Positions 44,009-52,295 of a stretch of 64,000 nucleotides of DNA are shown here, in pieces (position 1 is the first letter of the stretch; every line of letters starts with the position of its first letter). The DNA comes from an uncultured Lachnospiraceae bacterium (GTDB lineage Bacteria > Bacillota > Clostridia > Lachnospirales > Lachnospiraceae): positions 1 through 64,000 of the forward strand of contig CAJULA010000004.1 in assembly GCA_910587155.1 (NCBI GenBank), read 5' to 3'. Under the pieces are notes generated by a model, which saw only the letters and a program-made list of their open reading frames with translations, had not been told where the DNA came from and did no database searches. Made by a program: the position numbers and the translations under genes.

Positions 44009-44755
44009 TCAATAATTCACGATCTTGCCGAAATCAGCTTTCAGAGAAGCACCGCCTACCAGACCGCCGTCGATATCCGGCTGTGCGAACAGTTCCGCCG
44101 CATTGCCTGCATTGACAGAACCGCCGTACTGGATACGCACTGCCTGTGCCGTAGCATCGTCATACATCTCAGCGATGCAGTCACGTACCCCTTTACATAC
44201 TTCCTGTGCCTGCTCTGTGGTAGCTGTCTTGCCTGTGCCAATTGCCCAGATCGGTTCATAAGCGATTACCATGGATTTTACCTGATCCGCGGTAATGCCC
44301 ACCAGATCGGATTTGATCTGCAGTCTGATCCAGTCCATGGTTACGCCCATCTCTCTCTGCTCCAGTGTCTCTCCGCAGCAAAGGATCGGTGTCAGGCCTG
44401 CTTCAAAGGCTTTCTTTACTTTCTTATTCAGCAGGGCATCCTCCTCTTTGAAATAGTCTCTTCTCTCGGAATGTCCGATGATCACATATTTCACACCTGC
44501 ATCTACGAGCATCTCTGCGGAAATTTCTCCCGTGTAAGCGCCTTTTTCTTCGAAATACATATTTTCAGCGCCCACTTCCACGTTAGTTCCCTTTACCGCC
44601 TCCACTACCGGTACAATATCAATGGCCGGTACACAGTAAACCACATCCACATCATCGGATTTTACCAGGTCTTTTAATTCTCCGCATAATGCAACTGCCT
44701 GGCTGGGTGTCATATTCATCTTCCAGTTGCCGGCTACGATCTTTCTTCTCGCCAT
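44009..44755 (-). CDS. tpiA: Triosephosphate isomerase
   Basis: 248 residues from ATG 44755 with GGAG eight bases upstream. Catalytic features are the Lys of GNWKMN, His of VIIGHSERR and Glu of VIAYEPIWAIGTGKTA. It interconverts dihydroxyacetone phosphate and glyceraldehyde 3-phosphate. It follows pgk by 37 bp in the gap-pgk-tpiA cluster. Confidence 0.97.
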   Translation of the reverse strand: MARRKIVAGNWKMNMTPSQAVALCGELKDLVKSDDVDVVYCVPAIDIVPVVEAVKGTNVEVGAENMYFEEKGAYTGEISAEMLVDAGVKYVIIGHSERRDYFKEEDALLNKKVKKAFEAGLTPILCCGETLEQREMGVTMDWIRLQIKSDLVGITADQVKSMVIAYEPIWAIGTGKTATTEQAQEVCKGVRDCIAEMYDDATAQAVRIQYGGSVNAGNAAELFAQPDIDGGLVGGASLKADFGKIVNY

Positions 44756-44792
44756 TGTCTTATTCTCCTTTTTCACTGTCTGTTTCGGATAT

Positions 44793-46016
44793 TTATTTAT
44801 CATCTGCCGCCATCACGCCGGGAAGCTCTTTGCCCTCCAGGAATTCCAGGGAAGCGCCGCCGCCGGTGGAAATATGGCTCATCTTATCAGCAAAGCCAAG
44901 CTGATTTACCGCTGCCGCAGAATCGCCGCCGCCGATGATGGTGGTAGCATCTGTCTCTGCGAGAGATTTTGCCACCGCAATCGTACCTGCCGCCAGAGTA
45001 GGATTCTCGAACACGCCCATCGGTCCGTTCCATACTACTGTCTTGGCGGATTTTACTGCATCCGCATACAGTTTGGAAGTCTCTGTTCCGATGTCAAGCC
45101 CTTCCATATCCGCAGGAATCGCATCAGCTGCAACTACCTTTACCTCAATCGGCCCGTCAATCGGATCCGGGAAATGGGAAGCTATGGTGGTATCTACGGG
45201 AAGAAGCAGCTTCTTGCCCAGCTTCTCTGCCTTTTCCATCATCTCTTTGCAGTAGTCAAGCTTCTCATTGTCAACAAGAGAATTGCCCACTTCCAGCCCT
45301 TTGGCTTTCAGGAAGGTGAATGCCATGCCGCCGCCGATAATCAGCGTATCGCATTTCTCCAGCAGATTGTTGATCACGTTCAGCTTATCTGCAACTTTTG
45401 CACCGCCCAGGATAGCCACAAAAGGCCTTACCGGATTCTCAACCGCATTGCCAAGGAAGTCGATCTCTTTCTGCATCAGATATCCGACTGCGTTCTCGCC
45501 GCCTTTTTCCGTGATAAATTTGGTCACGCCTGCCACACTGGCATGTGCTCTGTGAGAGGAGCCAAACGCGTCACACACATATACATCTGCCAGATCAGCC
45601 AGCTCTCTGGAAAAATCTTCCCCGTTCTTTGTCTCTTCAGCGCCGCGGAAACGTGTGTTCTGAAGAAGCACCACATCTCCTTCTTTCATCTCTGCCACCG
45701 CTTTGGTCGCAGCTTCGCCGGTTACGCCGTAGTCAGATACAAAGTTCACTTCTTTGCCCAGCTTTTCGGACAGTCTCTTTGCCACCGGTGCAAGAGATTC
45801 TTTTTCATTGGGGCCGTTCTTTACCTTGCCAAGATGAGAACAGAGAATCACCTTGCCGCCGTCTGCCAGCAGTTTATTGATCGTGGGAAGCGCCGCAACG
45901 ATACGCGTCTCGTCTGTAATCTCGCCGCCTTTAAGCGGTACGTTGAAATCGCATCTTACCAGGACGCGTTTGCCCTTTACATTAATGTCATCTACGGATT
46001 TCTTATTCAATCCCAT
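44793..46016 (-). CDS. pgk: Phosphoglycerate kinase
   Basis: 407 residues from ATG 46016; GGAGGG lies eight bases before it, within an earlier in-frame ATG at 46031. Hinge and substrate motifs are present: RVLVRCDFNVPL, SHLGKVKNG, FGSSHRAHASVAG and the nucleotide-site GGGDSAAAVNQLG. It makes ATP from 1,3-bisphosphoglycerate. A terminator-like hairpin separates it from gap, which may set a lower level than gap. Confidence 0.97.
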   Translation of the reverse strand: MGLNKKSVDDINVKGKRVLVRCDFNVPLKGGEITDETRIVAALPTINKLLADGGKVILCSHLGKVKNGPNEKESLAPVAKRLSEKLGKEVNFVSDYGVTGEAATKAVAEMKEGDVVLLQNTRFRGAEETKNGEDFSRELADLADVYVCDAFGSSHRAHASVAGVTKFITEKGGENAVGYLMQKEIDFLGNAVENPVRPFVAILGGAKVADKLNVINNLLEKCDTLIIGGGMAFTFLKAKGLEVGNSLVDNEKLDYCKEMMEKAEKLGKKLLLPVDTTIASHFPDPIDGPIEVKVVAADAIPADMEGLDIGTETSKLYADAVKSAKTVVWNGPMGVFENPTLAAGTIAVAKSLAETDATTIIGGGDSAAAVNQLGFADKMSHISTGGGASLEFLEGKELPGVMAADDK

Positions 46017-46091
46017 GATTTTACCCTCCATGATTGATAGTGATAGTTACTTTTTCCAAAACCTGTAAGACAGACCGGAAAAAAGCCAAAA

Positions 46092-46115
46092 GGCCCGGTC
46101 CATATGGACCGGACC
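46092..46115 (-). terminator. Hairpin between gap and pgk, probable partial terminator
   Basis: GGCCCGGTCC (46092-46101), loop ATAT, GGACCGGACC (46106-46115), with one mismatch. On the minus strand it is followed by TTTTGGCTTTTTT. It likely ends a fraction of gap transcripts. Confidence 0.6.
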
Positions 46116-46150
46116 TGAAAGATCAATACTGTATTATCGCCTGACCGTCA

Positions 46151-47179
46151 TCAGCCTAACTCAGCGAAGTATTTGATTGTACGAACCATCTGGCTTGTGT
46201 AGGAGTTCTCATTGTCATACCATGAAACAACTTCTACCTGTGTCTTGCCATCCGGAAGCGGGCTTACCATTGTCTGGGTTGCATCAAACAGAGAACCATA
46301 TCTCATACCAACGATATCGGAAGAAACGATCTCGTCTTCGTTGTAGCCAAAGGACTCGTTAGCCTGTGCTTTCATTGCTGCGTTTATTTCCTCTTTTGTT
46401 ACAGTCTTGTTTACAACTGCAAACAGAAGTGTGGTGGAACCTGTAGGAGTAGGAACACGCTGAGCAGCACCGATCAGTTTGCCGTTCAGTTCAGGAATAA
46501 CAAGGCCGATAGCTTTTGCAGCGCCTGTGGAGTTGGGAACGATATTGACAGCGCCTGCACGGCTTCTTCTCAGATCGCCTTTTCTCTGCGGTCCGTCAAG
46601 GATCATCTGATCACCTGTATAAGCATGGATCGTACACATAATACCGGACTCAACGGGAGCCAGATCGTTCAGCGCTTTTGCCATAGGAGCCAGGCAGTTT
46701 GTGGTACAGGAAGCTGCGGAGATGATGGTATCATCCTTTGTCAGCGTTGTGTGGTTTACATTGTAAACGATGGTAGGAAGATCATTTCCTGCAGGAGCGG
46801 AGATAACAACCTTCTTAGCGCCGGCATTGATATGCGCCTGTGCTTTTGCTTTGGATGTATAGAAACCGGAGCACTCAAGAACAACATCCACACCGATCTC
46901 ACCCCAAGGGCAGTTATTAGCATCCGGCTCTTTGTAAATCCTGATCGTCTTACCTTTTACGGTGATTGTACCGGCTTCGTCATCAGCGGTAACCTGATCC
47001 TCTTCGCCAACACCGACATATCTGCCCTGAGAAGAGTCATACTTCAATAAGTGAGCTAACATCTTGGGGGATGTTAAGTCGTTGATTGCTACTACCTCGT
47101 ATCCTTCTGCGCCAAACATCTGTCTGAATGCAAGACGTCCGATACGGCCAAAACCATTGATCGCTACTTTAACTGCCAT
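46151..47179 (-). CDS. gap: Glyceraldehyde-3-phosphate dehydrogenase
   Basis: 342 residues. The Rossmann motif INGFGRIGRLAFRQMF starts the protein, and the active-site Cys lies in SAASCTTNCLAPMAKAL. The C-terminal SWYDNENSYTSQMVRT block is typical. It oxidises glyceraldehyde 3-phosphate to 1,3-bisphosphoglycerate with NAD+. The start has TAGGAGG upstream. A strong promoter and a large inverted repeat precede it, consistent with heavy and regulated expression. Confidence 0.97.
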   Translation of the reverse strand: MAVKVAINGFGRIGRLAFRQMFGAEGYEVVAINDLTSPKMLAHLLKYDSSQGRYVGVGEEDQVTADDEAGTITVKGKTIRIYKEPDANNCPWGEIGVDVVLECSGFYTSKAKAQAHINAGAKKVVISAPAGNDLPTIVYNVNHTTLTKDDTIISAASCTTNCLAPMAKALNDLAPVESGIMCTIHAYTGDQMILDGPQRKGDLRRSRAGAVNIVPNSTGAAKAIGLVIPELNGKLIGAAQRVPTPTGSTTLLFAVVNKTVTKEEINAAMKAQANESFGYNEDEIVSSDIVGMRYGSLFDATQTMVSPLPDGKTQVEVVSWYDNENSYTSQMVRTIKYFAELG

Positions 47180-47209
47180 TTTTTATTCCTCCTAAATGAA
47201 TTTTATAAT

Positions 47210-47243
47210 ATTTTGACATCATCTGGAAAATGATTGTCAAAAT
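47210..47243 (-). promoter_or_regulatory. Inverted repeat in the gap leader, candidate operator or stem-loop
   Basis: ATTTTGACA (47210-47218) and TGTCAAAAT (47235-47243) are perfect arms, extended inward by TCAT/ATGA pairing with one bulge. It lies between the expected transcription start (near 47252) and the ribosome-binding site. Confidence 0.55.
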
Positions 47244-47258
47244 TTTGTCAGCATGTAT

Positions 47259-47287
47259 ATTTTACCTAATTTGTCCAAAAATATCAA
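47259..47287 (-). promoter_or_regulatory. Promoter for gap
   Basis: TTGATA (47287-47282), a 17-bp spacer and TAAAAT (47264-47259) on the minus strand. The remaining stretch to 47480 holds no gene, only a hairpin GAATGC-TTTGT-GCATTC (47342-47358) followed on the minus strand by a T-run, plausibly the terminator of the permease gene. Confidence 0.55.
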
Positions 47288-47480
47288 GATGTAAAACAAA
47301 AAAATTATAAGGTGACAGTGGAAAAAAACTCCCATTTTATGGAATGCTTTGTGCATTCTGCTTACACTTTGCCTTTATGAGGCGGGAAATTGTGCAAGTT
47401 ACCCTTTCCAGGAAAAGCCTGCGCCGATAAATGGACTAATTTACCATGGAAGCGGCAGGAATCTTGTGAAAACCGACAGT

Positions 47481-48338
47481 TCACATCATGCCTGCCGCGT
47501 TGGCCAGAAGACCACAGACCACGCCGGCCATATACAGCCCTGCCGTAATACACACATTCTCTCTCCAGTTATGATTGACGCGATACAGCACTAAAAGACC
47601 AATACCTGACCCTGTCAGCAGACCACTGAGCATGGCGCCGAAATCCAGTACACCTTCCAGATAAAGCTGTGTAATCAGCACCGATGAGGCACAATTGGGA
47701 AACAGCCCGATGAGTCCCGCCAAAAACACGCCCAGCACACCGTTTTGCGCAAACAGCCCGCTCAGTACCGGCTCCCCGATCAGATGCACCGCCAGATTCA
47801 GGCCGAATGTAATGAGCAGGACAAAGAAGGAAACCTGCAGTGTGTGATACAGAGCCGGCCAGACTATGCCCCTCGCATTTTCCCCACAGTGACAGTGCTC
47901 ATGGCTGCACAATTCTCCGATCTGATTATGCCCCGCCTCCTTTGCGTGCCTGCCGACAGACATATCAATCAGAAATCCCATACACATCCCGATCACAATC
48001 TTACAGCCAAGCACCTTCATAACCAGACCTGCCCCGGCCGCCTCGGAGATCATAACCGGCAGCATCTCATCAGAGGTGGAGAGATAAATGGCAAACAGGG
48101 TCCCCAATGTGATTACCCTGCCCGCATAGAGGCTTCCTGCGGCAGCCGAAAAGCCACACTGCGGAAATGCTCCCAGCACCGCCCCGATCAGCGGCCCGAA
48201 ACGTCCGGCCCTTTCCACGGCTTTTTTTGTCACATCACCCGTCTTGTGCTCCATCCATTCCATGACCAGATACGTCAGAAACAGAAACGGCGCCATTCGT
48301 ATCCCATCTGCCACACTGTCTAACACGATTTCTTTCAT
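47481..48338 (-). CDS. Putative arsenic efflux / manganese transporter-family permease
   Basis: 285 residues from ATG 48338 (GGAG six bases upstream). About eight to ten hydrophobic segments form two related halves, each with a Gly/Pro motif: GAVLGAFPQCGFSAAAGSLYAG and LAGLIGLFPNCASSVLITQLYL. This inverted-repeat pattern matches a family named arsenic efflux protein or putative manganese transporter. The central loop is rich in metal ligands (CSHEHCHCGEN), supporting a metal or metalloid substrate. No arsR or arsenate reductase is nearby, so the substrate is uncertain. It lies downstream of rnfB. Confidence 0.72.
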   Translation of the reverse strand: MKEIVLDSVADGIRMAPFLFLTYLVMEWMEHKTGDVTKKAVERAGRFGPLIGAVLGAFPQCGFSAAAGSLYAGRVITLGTLFAIYLSTSDEMLPVMISEAAGAGLVMKVLGCKIVIGMCMGFLIDMSVGRHAKEAGHNQIGELCSHEHCHCGENARGIVWPALYHTLQVSFFVLLITFGLNLAVHLIGEPVLSGLFAQNGVLGVFLAGLIGLFPNCASSVLITQLYLEGVLDFGAMLSGLLTGSGIGLLVLYRVNHNWRENVCITAGLYMAGVVCGLLANAAGMM

Positions 48339-48489
48339 TATCATCTCCCGATCCTGCGCAGCCGTCCGGCCCGGAGAGCCGTCTGAACCGCTGCGCTGTA
48401 TCTGTATTGGTATCCCTATGCAACCGAAACAGACTTATCATACAACGAATCGGGAAACAGCGCAACCCAAAAAGGATGTGGCTGCAGAT

Positions 48490-49275
48490 TTACAGGATTA
48501 CCTTCTTCGGACATTTCTCCCGGCAGATTCCGCAACCCGTACATTTCTCATAATCAATTCTTGCATGGAAATCCTCAATGACAATGGCATCACTGGGGCA
48601 GTTTTTCTTGCACAGCTGACACGCGATACATCCGGCCTGACAGGCTTTCATTGTCACGGGGCCTTTATCCTTTGAATTGCAGGCCACCTGATGTTTCGCC
48701 TCATAGGGTATCAGCTCAATCAGATGTCTGGGACAGGCTGCCACGCATTTCCCGCAGGCTTTGCAGGCCTCCTTATCGACGACAGCCACACCGTCCATCA
48801 CATGGATGGCATCAAACGGACAGGCTGCCACACAGCTTCCGTATCCCAGGCAGCCATAACTGCAGCTCTTGGGGCCGCCGCCCGGTACAAAAGAGACCAT
48901 CCGGCAGTCCTGGCTGCCATGATACTCATAGTCGGTCTTTGCCTTCTCACATGTGCCGATGCATTTGACAAAGGCTACTTTTCTGCCTCCGGCCTGCGCT
49001 TCCACACCCATGATTTCCGCGATTTTAGAGCCCACGCTCTCTCCGCCCACCGGGCATGCATTGACCGGCGCCTCCCCCTTGGCGATGGCCGCCGCCAGAC
49101 CGGAGCAGCCCGCGTAACCGCAGCCGCCGCAGTTATTACCGGGCAGCACGCCCAGTACGGCTTCTTCTTTTTCATCCACTTTTACTTCAAATTTGATCGC
49201 GGCCGCGCCGAGGAACAGGCCGATGAACAGGCCAACCAATCCCACGACTGCCGTTGCCGTTATAATTCCCGTCAT
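48490..49275 (-). CDS. rnfB: RnfB, iron-sulphur subunit of the Rnf complex
   Basis: 261 residues. A short N-terminal membrane helix leads to a [4Fe-4S] motif (NNCGGCGYAGCSGLA), then a run of ferredoxin-type motifs (CVAACPFDAIHV, CKACGKCVAACPRHLIEL, CIACQLCKKNCPSDAI, CTGCGICREKCPKKVIL). RnfB is thought to accept electrons from ferredoxin at the cytoplasmic face. It is the last gene of rnfCDGEAB and follows rnfA by eight bp. Confidence 0.95.
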   Translation of the reverse strand: MTGIITATAVVGLVGLFIGLFLGAAAIKFEVKVDEKEEAVLGVLPGNNCGGCGYAGCSGLAAAIAKGEAPVNACPVGGESVGSKIAEIMGVEAQAGGRKVAFVKCIGTCEKAKTDYEYHGSQDCRMVSFVPGGGPKSCSYGCLGYGSCVAACPFDAIHVMDGVAVVDKEACKACGKCVAACPRHLIELIPYEAKHQVACNSKDKGPVTMKACQAGCIACQLCKKNCPSDAIVIEDFHARIDYEKCTGCGICREKCPKKVIL

Positions 49276-49283
49276 ACGATCCC

Positions 49284-49877
49284 CTACCCCCTTAACAGTC
49301 CTGCAAAACCGCAGAATACAATGGCCATCAGCCCCGCCGTTACCAGTACAATGGGCATCCCTTTGAAAGACTGCGGCACATCATTATATTCTATCTTCTC
49401 CCTGATACCGGCCAGAATCACAATCGCCACGGTAAATCCCGCCGCCGTGGCAAAACCGTTGACAATACTTGCGAGTATCCCGTACTGTTTCTGCACATTT
49501 TTCAGTGCCACGCCAAGCACTGCACAGTTGGTCGTGATCAGAGGCAGGTAAACGCCCAGCGCCACATACAGTCCCGGCATAAATTTTTTCAGCACCATCT
49601 CCACAAACTGCACCAGAGCAGCGATGACAAGGATAAAAACGATCGTCTGCAAATAGGTGATATCAAGCGGCAGAAGAATAAATTGATAAATCAGTCCTGC
49701 CACGGCAGAGGCCAGGGTAATGACGAAGATAACCGCCGTCCCCATCCCCGCCGCCGTCTCCACTTTCTTTGAAACACCAAGAAAGGGGCAGAGGCCCAGG
49801 AACTGACTGAGCACCACATTGCTCACCAGACTGGAACTGATCAGGATAACCAGTAATTCTTTCCATGTTGAAGCCAT
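49284..49877 (-). CDS. rnfA: RnfA, membrane subunit of the Rnf complex
   Basis: 197 residues with six membrane segments and the conserved NVVLSQFLGLCPFLGVSKK and TTNCAVLGVALKN segments carrying the paired cysteines of RnfA/RnfE. It forms the membrane core with RnfE. It follows rnfE by one base. Confidence 0.95.
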   Translation of the reverse strand: MASTWKELLVILISSSLVSNVVLSQFLGLCPFLGVSKKVETAAGMGTAVIFVITLASAVAGLIYQFILLPLDITYLQTIVFILVIAALVQFVEMVLKKFMPGLYVALGVYLPLITTNCAVLGVALKNVQKQYGILASIVNGFATAAGFTVAIVILAGIREKIEYNDVPQSFKGMPIVLVTAGLMAIVFCGFAGLLRG

Positions 49878-49878
49878 C

Positions 49879-50643
49879 CTACTTTACCTCCCCTTCTGTA
49901 TGCTTACTGCCGGCAGCCTTTTTGTCTGCGGACTCTTCTTTGCCGCTCCCGCCGTAAAATCTGCGCCCGCAGCCGCCATCACCACAGGATGCACAGTCTG
50001 CATTGCAGCCTGACTGGATCCTGGACATATCGCGCCCTTTCTTTTCCCCCATGATCTTCACTTTATTCTGAATCGCCGTCAGCACCGCCAGTACAAAAAA
50101 TGCCCCCGGCGCCAGCACGAAAATGCTGAACGGCACATAGGACTGTGGCATAAAGTGAAATCCGAAGATCTCTCCCGCACCCAGTATCTCACGTACCGCA
50201 CCGATAATGGTCAGTGCCACGGAAAAGCCCAGCCCCATGCCGATCCCGTCAAACAGGGAAGGAATAACCGGATTTTTGGAGGCATAGGATTCCGCCCTGC
50301 CAAGTATGATACAGTTTACAACGATGAGCGGAATATAGATGCCAAGGGCGTCATACAAAAAAGGCAGATATGCCTGCAACGCCATCTGTACCACCGTCAC
50401 GAAAGAGGCGATAATCACGATAAAGGCGGGAATCCTCACTTTGTCCGGAATGATTCCCCGCAGCAGGGAAATAATGGCATTGCTCAGTGCCAGCACCACC
50501 ATCGTCGTCAGGCCCATCCCCAGGCCATTGATGGCGGATGTCGTGACCGCCAGTGTGGGGCACATCCCCAGCATAAGCACCAGCGTGGGATTTTCCTTTA
50601 TGATACCGTTATAGAGGCGTTCGCCTGCACTATTATCACTCAT
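49879..50643 (-). CDS. rnfE: RnfE, membrane subunit of the Rnf complex, with Cys-rich tail
   Basis: 254 residues. The core (LMLGMCPTLAVTTSAINGLGMG, VVNCIILGRAESYASKNPV) is a normal RnfE with six membrane segments. After the last helix there is an extra tail of about 50 residues with SGCNADCASCGDGGCGRRF and then a Lys/Glu-rich end. Four to five closely spaced cysteines suggest a metal or Fe-S site on the membrane face, not part of the classical RnfE. The start overlaps rnfG by eight bases. Confidence 0.93.
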   Translation of the reverse strand: MSDNSAGERLYNGIIKENPTLVLMLGMCPTLAVTTSAINGLGMGLTTMVVLALSNAIISLLRGIIPDKVRIPAFIVIIASFVTVVQMALQAYLPFLYDALGIYIPLIVVNCIILGRAESYASKNPVIPSLFDGIGMGLGFSVALTIIGAVREILGAGEIFGFHFMPQSYVPFSIFVLAPGAFFVLAVLTAIQNKVKIMGEKKGRDMSRIQSGCNADCASCGDGGCGRRFYGGSGKEESADKKAAGSKHTEGEVK

Positions 50644-51247
50644 TGTTCATCCCTCCTCCCAGTACATTCTGAAAATAACAAAGACCCGCGTTCACCGCAT
50701 CGACTACGGCATTGGTCGTAATGGTAGCACCGCTGATGGCGTCAATCTGATCTTCCGATGCGGCGCCTGTTTTGGTATAGGAAAAGACCGGCGCCTGCTT
50801 TTCCGTAAACTGTGGTTTCAGCACTTCCTCCGCACGCATGCCCAGTCCCGGCGTCTCGGAAATCGACAGCAGGGAAATACCGTTCAGCATTCCGTCCATA
50901 CGGATTCCCATGGAAAACCGGATATCTCCGTTGTAGCCGTCATGAGAGGTCATGATAATCACATAACCCAACTCCTCTCCCGCAGATCCTTTCGCTGCCA
51001 TTACTTCCTCAATGGACGCCTTGTCATAACCATTCTCCAAAAGGACGGCGTACGAAGCATCCTCACTGCCGGTCATCGTCTCAAACTCCGCCGCGTCCGC
51101 AAATACCTCCTGACAGGCTTCCCGCTTCGCCTTTGCTTCCTGCTCCGCAATCGGCTCCTTTGTCACATCATAGACAAAGCCGAGGATGGCGCCTGCGATC
51201 ACGGTAATGGCAAAAAGGATCGCCGCATCTTTTAACATACTCTTCAT
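50636..51247 (-). CDS. rnfG: RnfG, FMN-carrying subunit of the Rnf complex
   Basis: 203 residues. One N-terminal membrane helix (DAAILFAITVIAGAILGFVYDV) is followed by an extracytoplasmic domain with the covalent FMN attachment motif SGATITTNAVVDAVN near the C-terminus. It overlaps rnfD by four bases and rnfE by eight, consistent with coupled translation of the complex. Confidence 0.95.
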   Translation of the reverse strand: MKSMLKDAAILFAITVIAGAILGFVYDVTKEPIAEQEAKAKREACQEVFADAAEFETMTGSEDASYAVLLENGYDKASIEEVMAAKGSAGEELGYVIIMTSHDGYNGDIRFSMGIRMDGMLNGISLLSISETPGLGMRAEEVLKPQFTEKQAPVFSYTKTGAASEDQIDAISGATITTNAVVDAVNAGLCYFQNVLGGGMNNE

Positions 51248-52176
51248 GCTCTCTCCCCTCCTTTACCGAACGCCTTGGGAAGCGTCACTTTTTCGATCAG
51301 GGGCACCAGAAGATTGCCCAGGATAATGGCATAGGATACGCCTTCCGCCCCCGGTGCGAACAGACGGAAAATTCCTGTCATAACTCCCAGGAAAATCCCG
51401 AACACATACTGACCCTTTTTCGTAATGGGCCTTGTCACATAATCCGTCGCCATGAAAAAAGCTCCCAGCATCAGACCGCCGCCTGCAAGCTGGGCGGAGA
51501 TATAAGCACTGTCAAAGCCCCGTCCGCCAAACAACAGGATAAATATCACAAAACTGACTATGTAACTGCCGGGGATCCGCAGATCAATGATATCTGTCAG
51601 AATCAGCAGGCAGGCGCCGATCACCAGCGCCACCATGGACGTCTCTCCGATCGTACCGCCGGTATGCCCCAGTATCATATCCATCACATTGACGCTCTCT
51701 CCCGCTTTCAGTGCCGTCAGAGGCGTAGCTCCCGTATAGGCGTCACAGTCAAAATTCGTCATGATAGATGTGAAGGAGATCAGCAGAAAACATCTGGCCC
51801 CCAGCGCAGGATTCATAAAGTTCTGCCCCAGTCCGCCAAACAGCATCTTCACCACAAGGATGGCAAACACACTGCCCACCACACCGATCCAGAGCGGCGC
51901 TCCCGGCGGAAGATTCAGCGCCAGCAAAAGCCCGGTGACAGTCGCCGACAGATCATATACCGTCACCCTTTTTTTCATCAACAGTTCATAAATATACTCC
52001 GTCAGTACGGCGGACGCTACCGTCACCAGTATGAGGAGCAGTGCATGCAATCCGAAATTATATACGCCGAAAAACGTGGCGGGAAGCAGCGCCAGCACAA
52101 CTGTGCCCATAATGCTCCCTGTCGTGGCTTTGGAACGGATATGCGGATTGGATGACACTTTCATCAGATCGCTCAT
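51244..52176 (-). CDS. rnfD: RnfD, membrane FMN subunit of the Rnf complex
   Basis: 310 residues from ATG 52176 (AGGAGG upstream; the longer frame is unsupported). About eight membrane segments are seen, with the FMN-attachment region DAYTGATPLTALKAG. RnfD pairs with RnfG in the ion-pumping module, coupling ferredoxin:NAD+ oxidoreduction to Na+ or H+ export. A 119-bp gap separates it from rnfC. Confidence 0.95.
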   Translation of the reverse strand: MSDLMKVSSNPHIRSKATTGSIMGTVVLALLPATFFGVYNFGLHALLLILVTVASAVLTEYIYELLMKKRVTVYDLSATVTGLLLALNLPPGAPLWIGVVGSVFAILVVKMLFGGLGQNFMNPALGARCFLLISFTSIMTNFDCDAYTGATPLTALKAGESVNVMDMILGHTGGTIGETSMVALVIGACLLILTDIIDLRIPGSYIVSFVIFILLFGGRGFDSAYISAQLAGGGLMLGAFFMATDYVTRPITKKGQYVFGIFLGVMTGIFRLFAPGAEGVSYAIILGNLLVPLIEKVTLPKAFGKGGERA

Positions 52177-52295
52177 TATGGTTCCTCCTATTCCAGTTCC
52201 GCATCTGCCCTCTTCGCGCCCCGCAGGCGAACAGATTTCTGTCTGCTTCGCAGCCATAAATCGTTCGGGCGCTCCTCGGGCTGATGCTCCGTGGG

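Noticed and set aside
52177..52295. 119-bp gap between rnfC and rnfD as a separate gene or promoter
   Set aside because: No ORF with a start signal and no promoter pattern seen; it appears to be an untranslated spacer within the operon.
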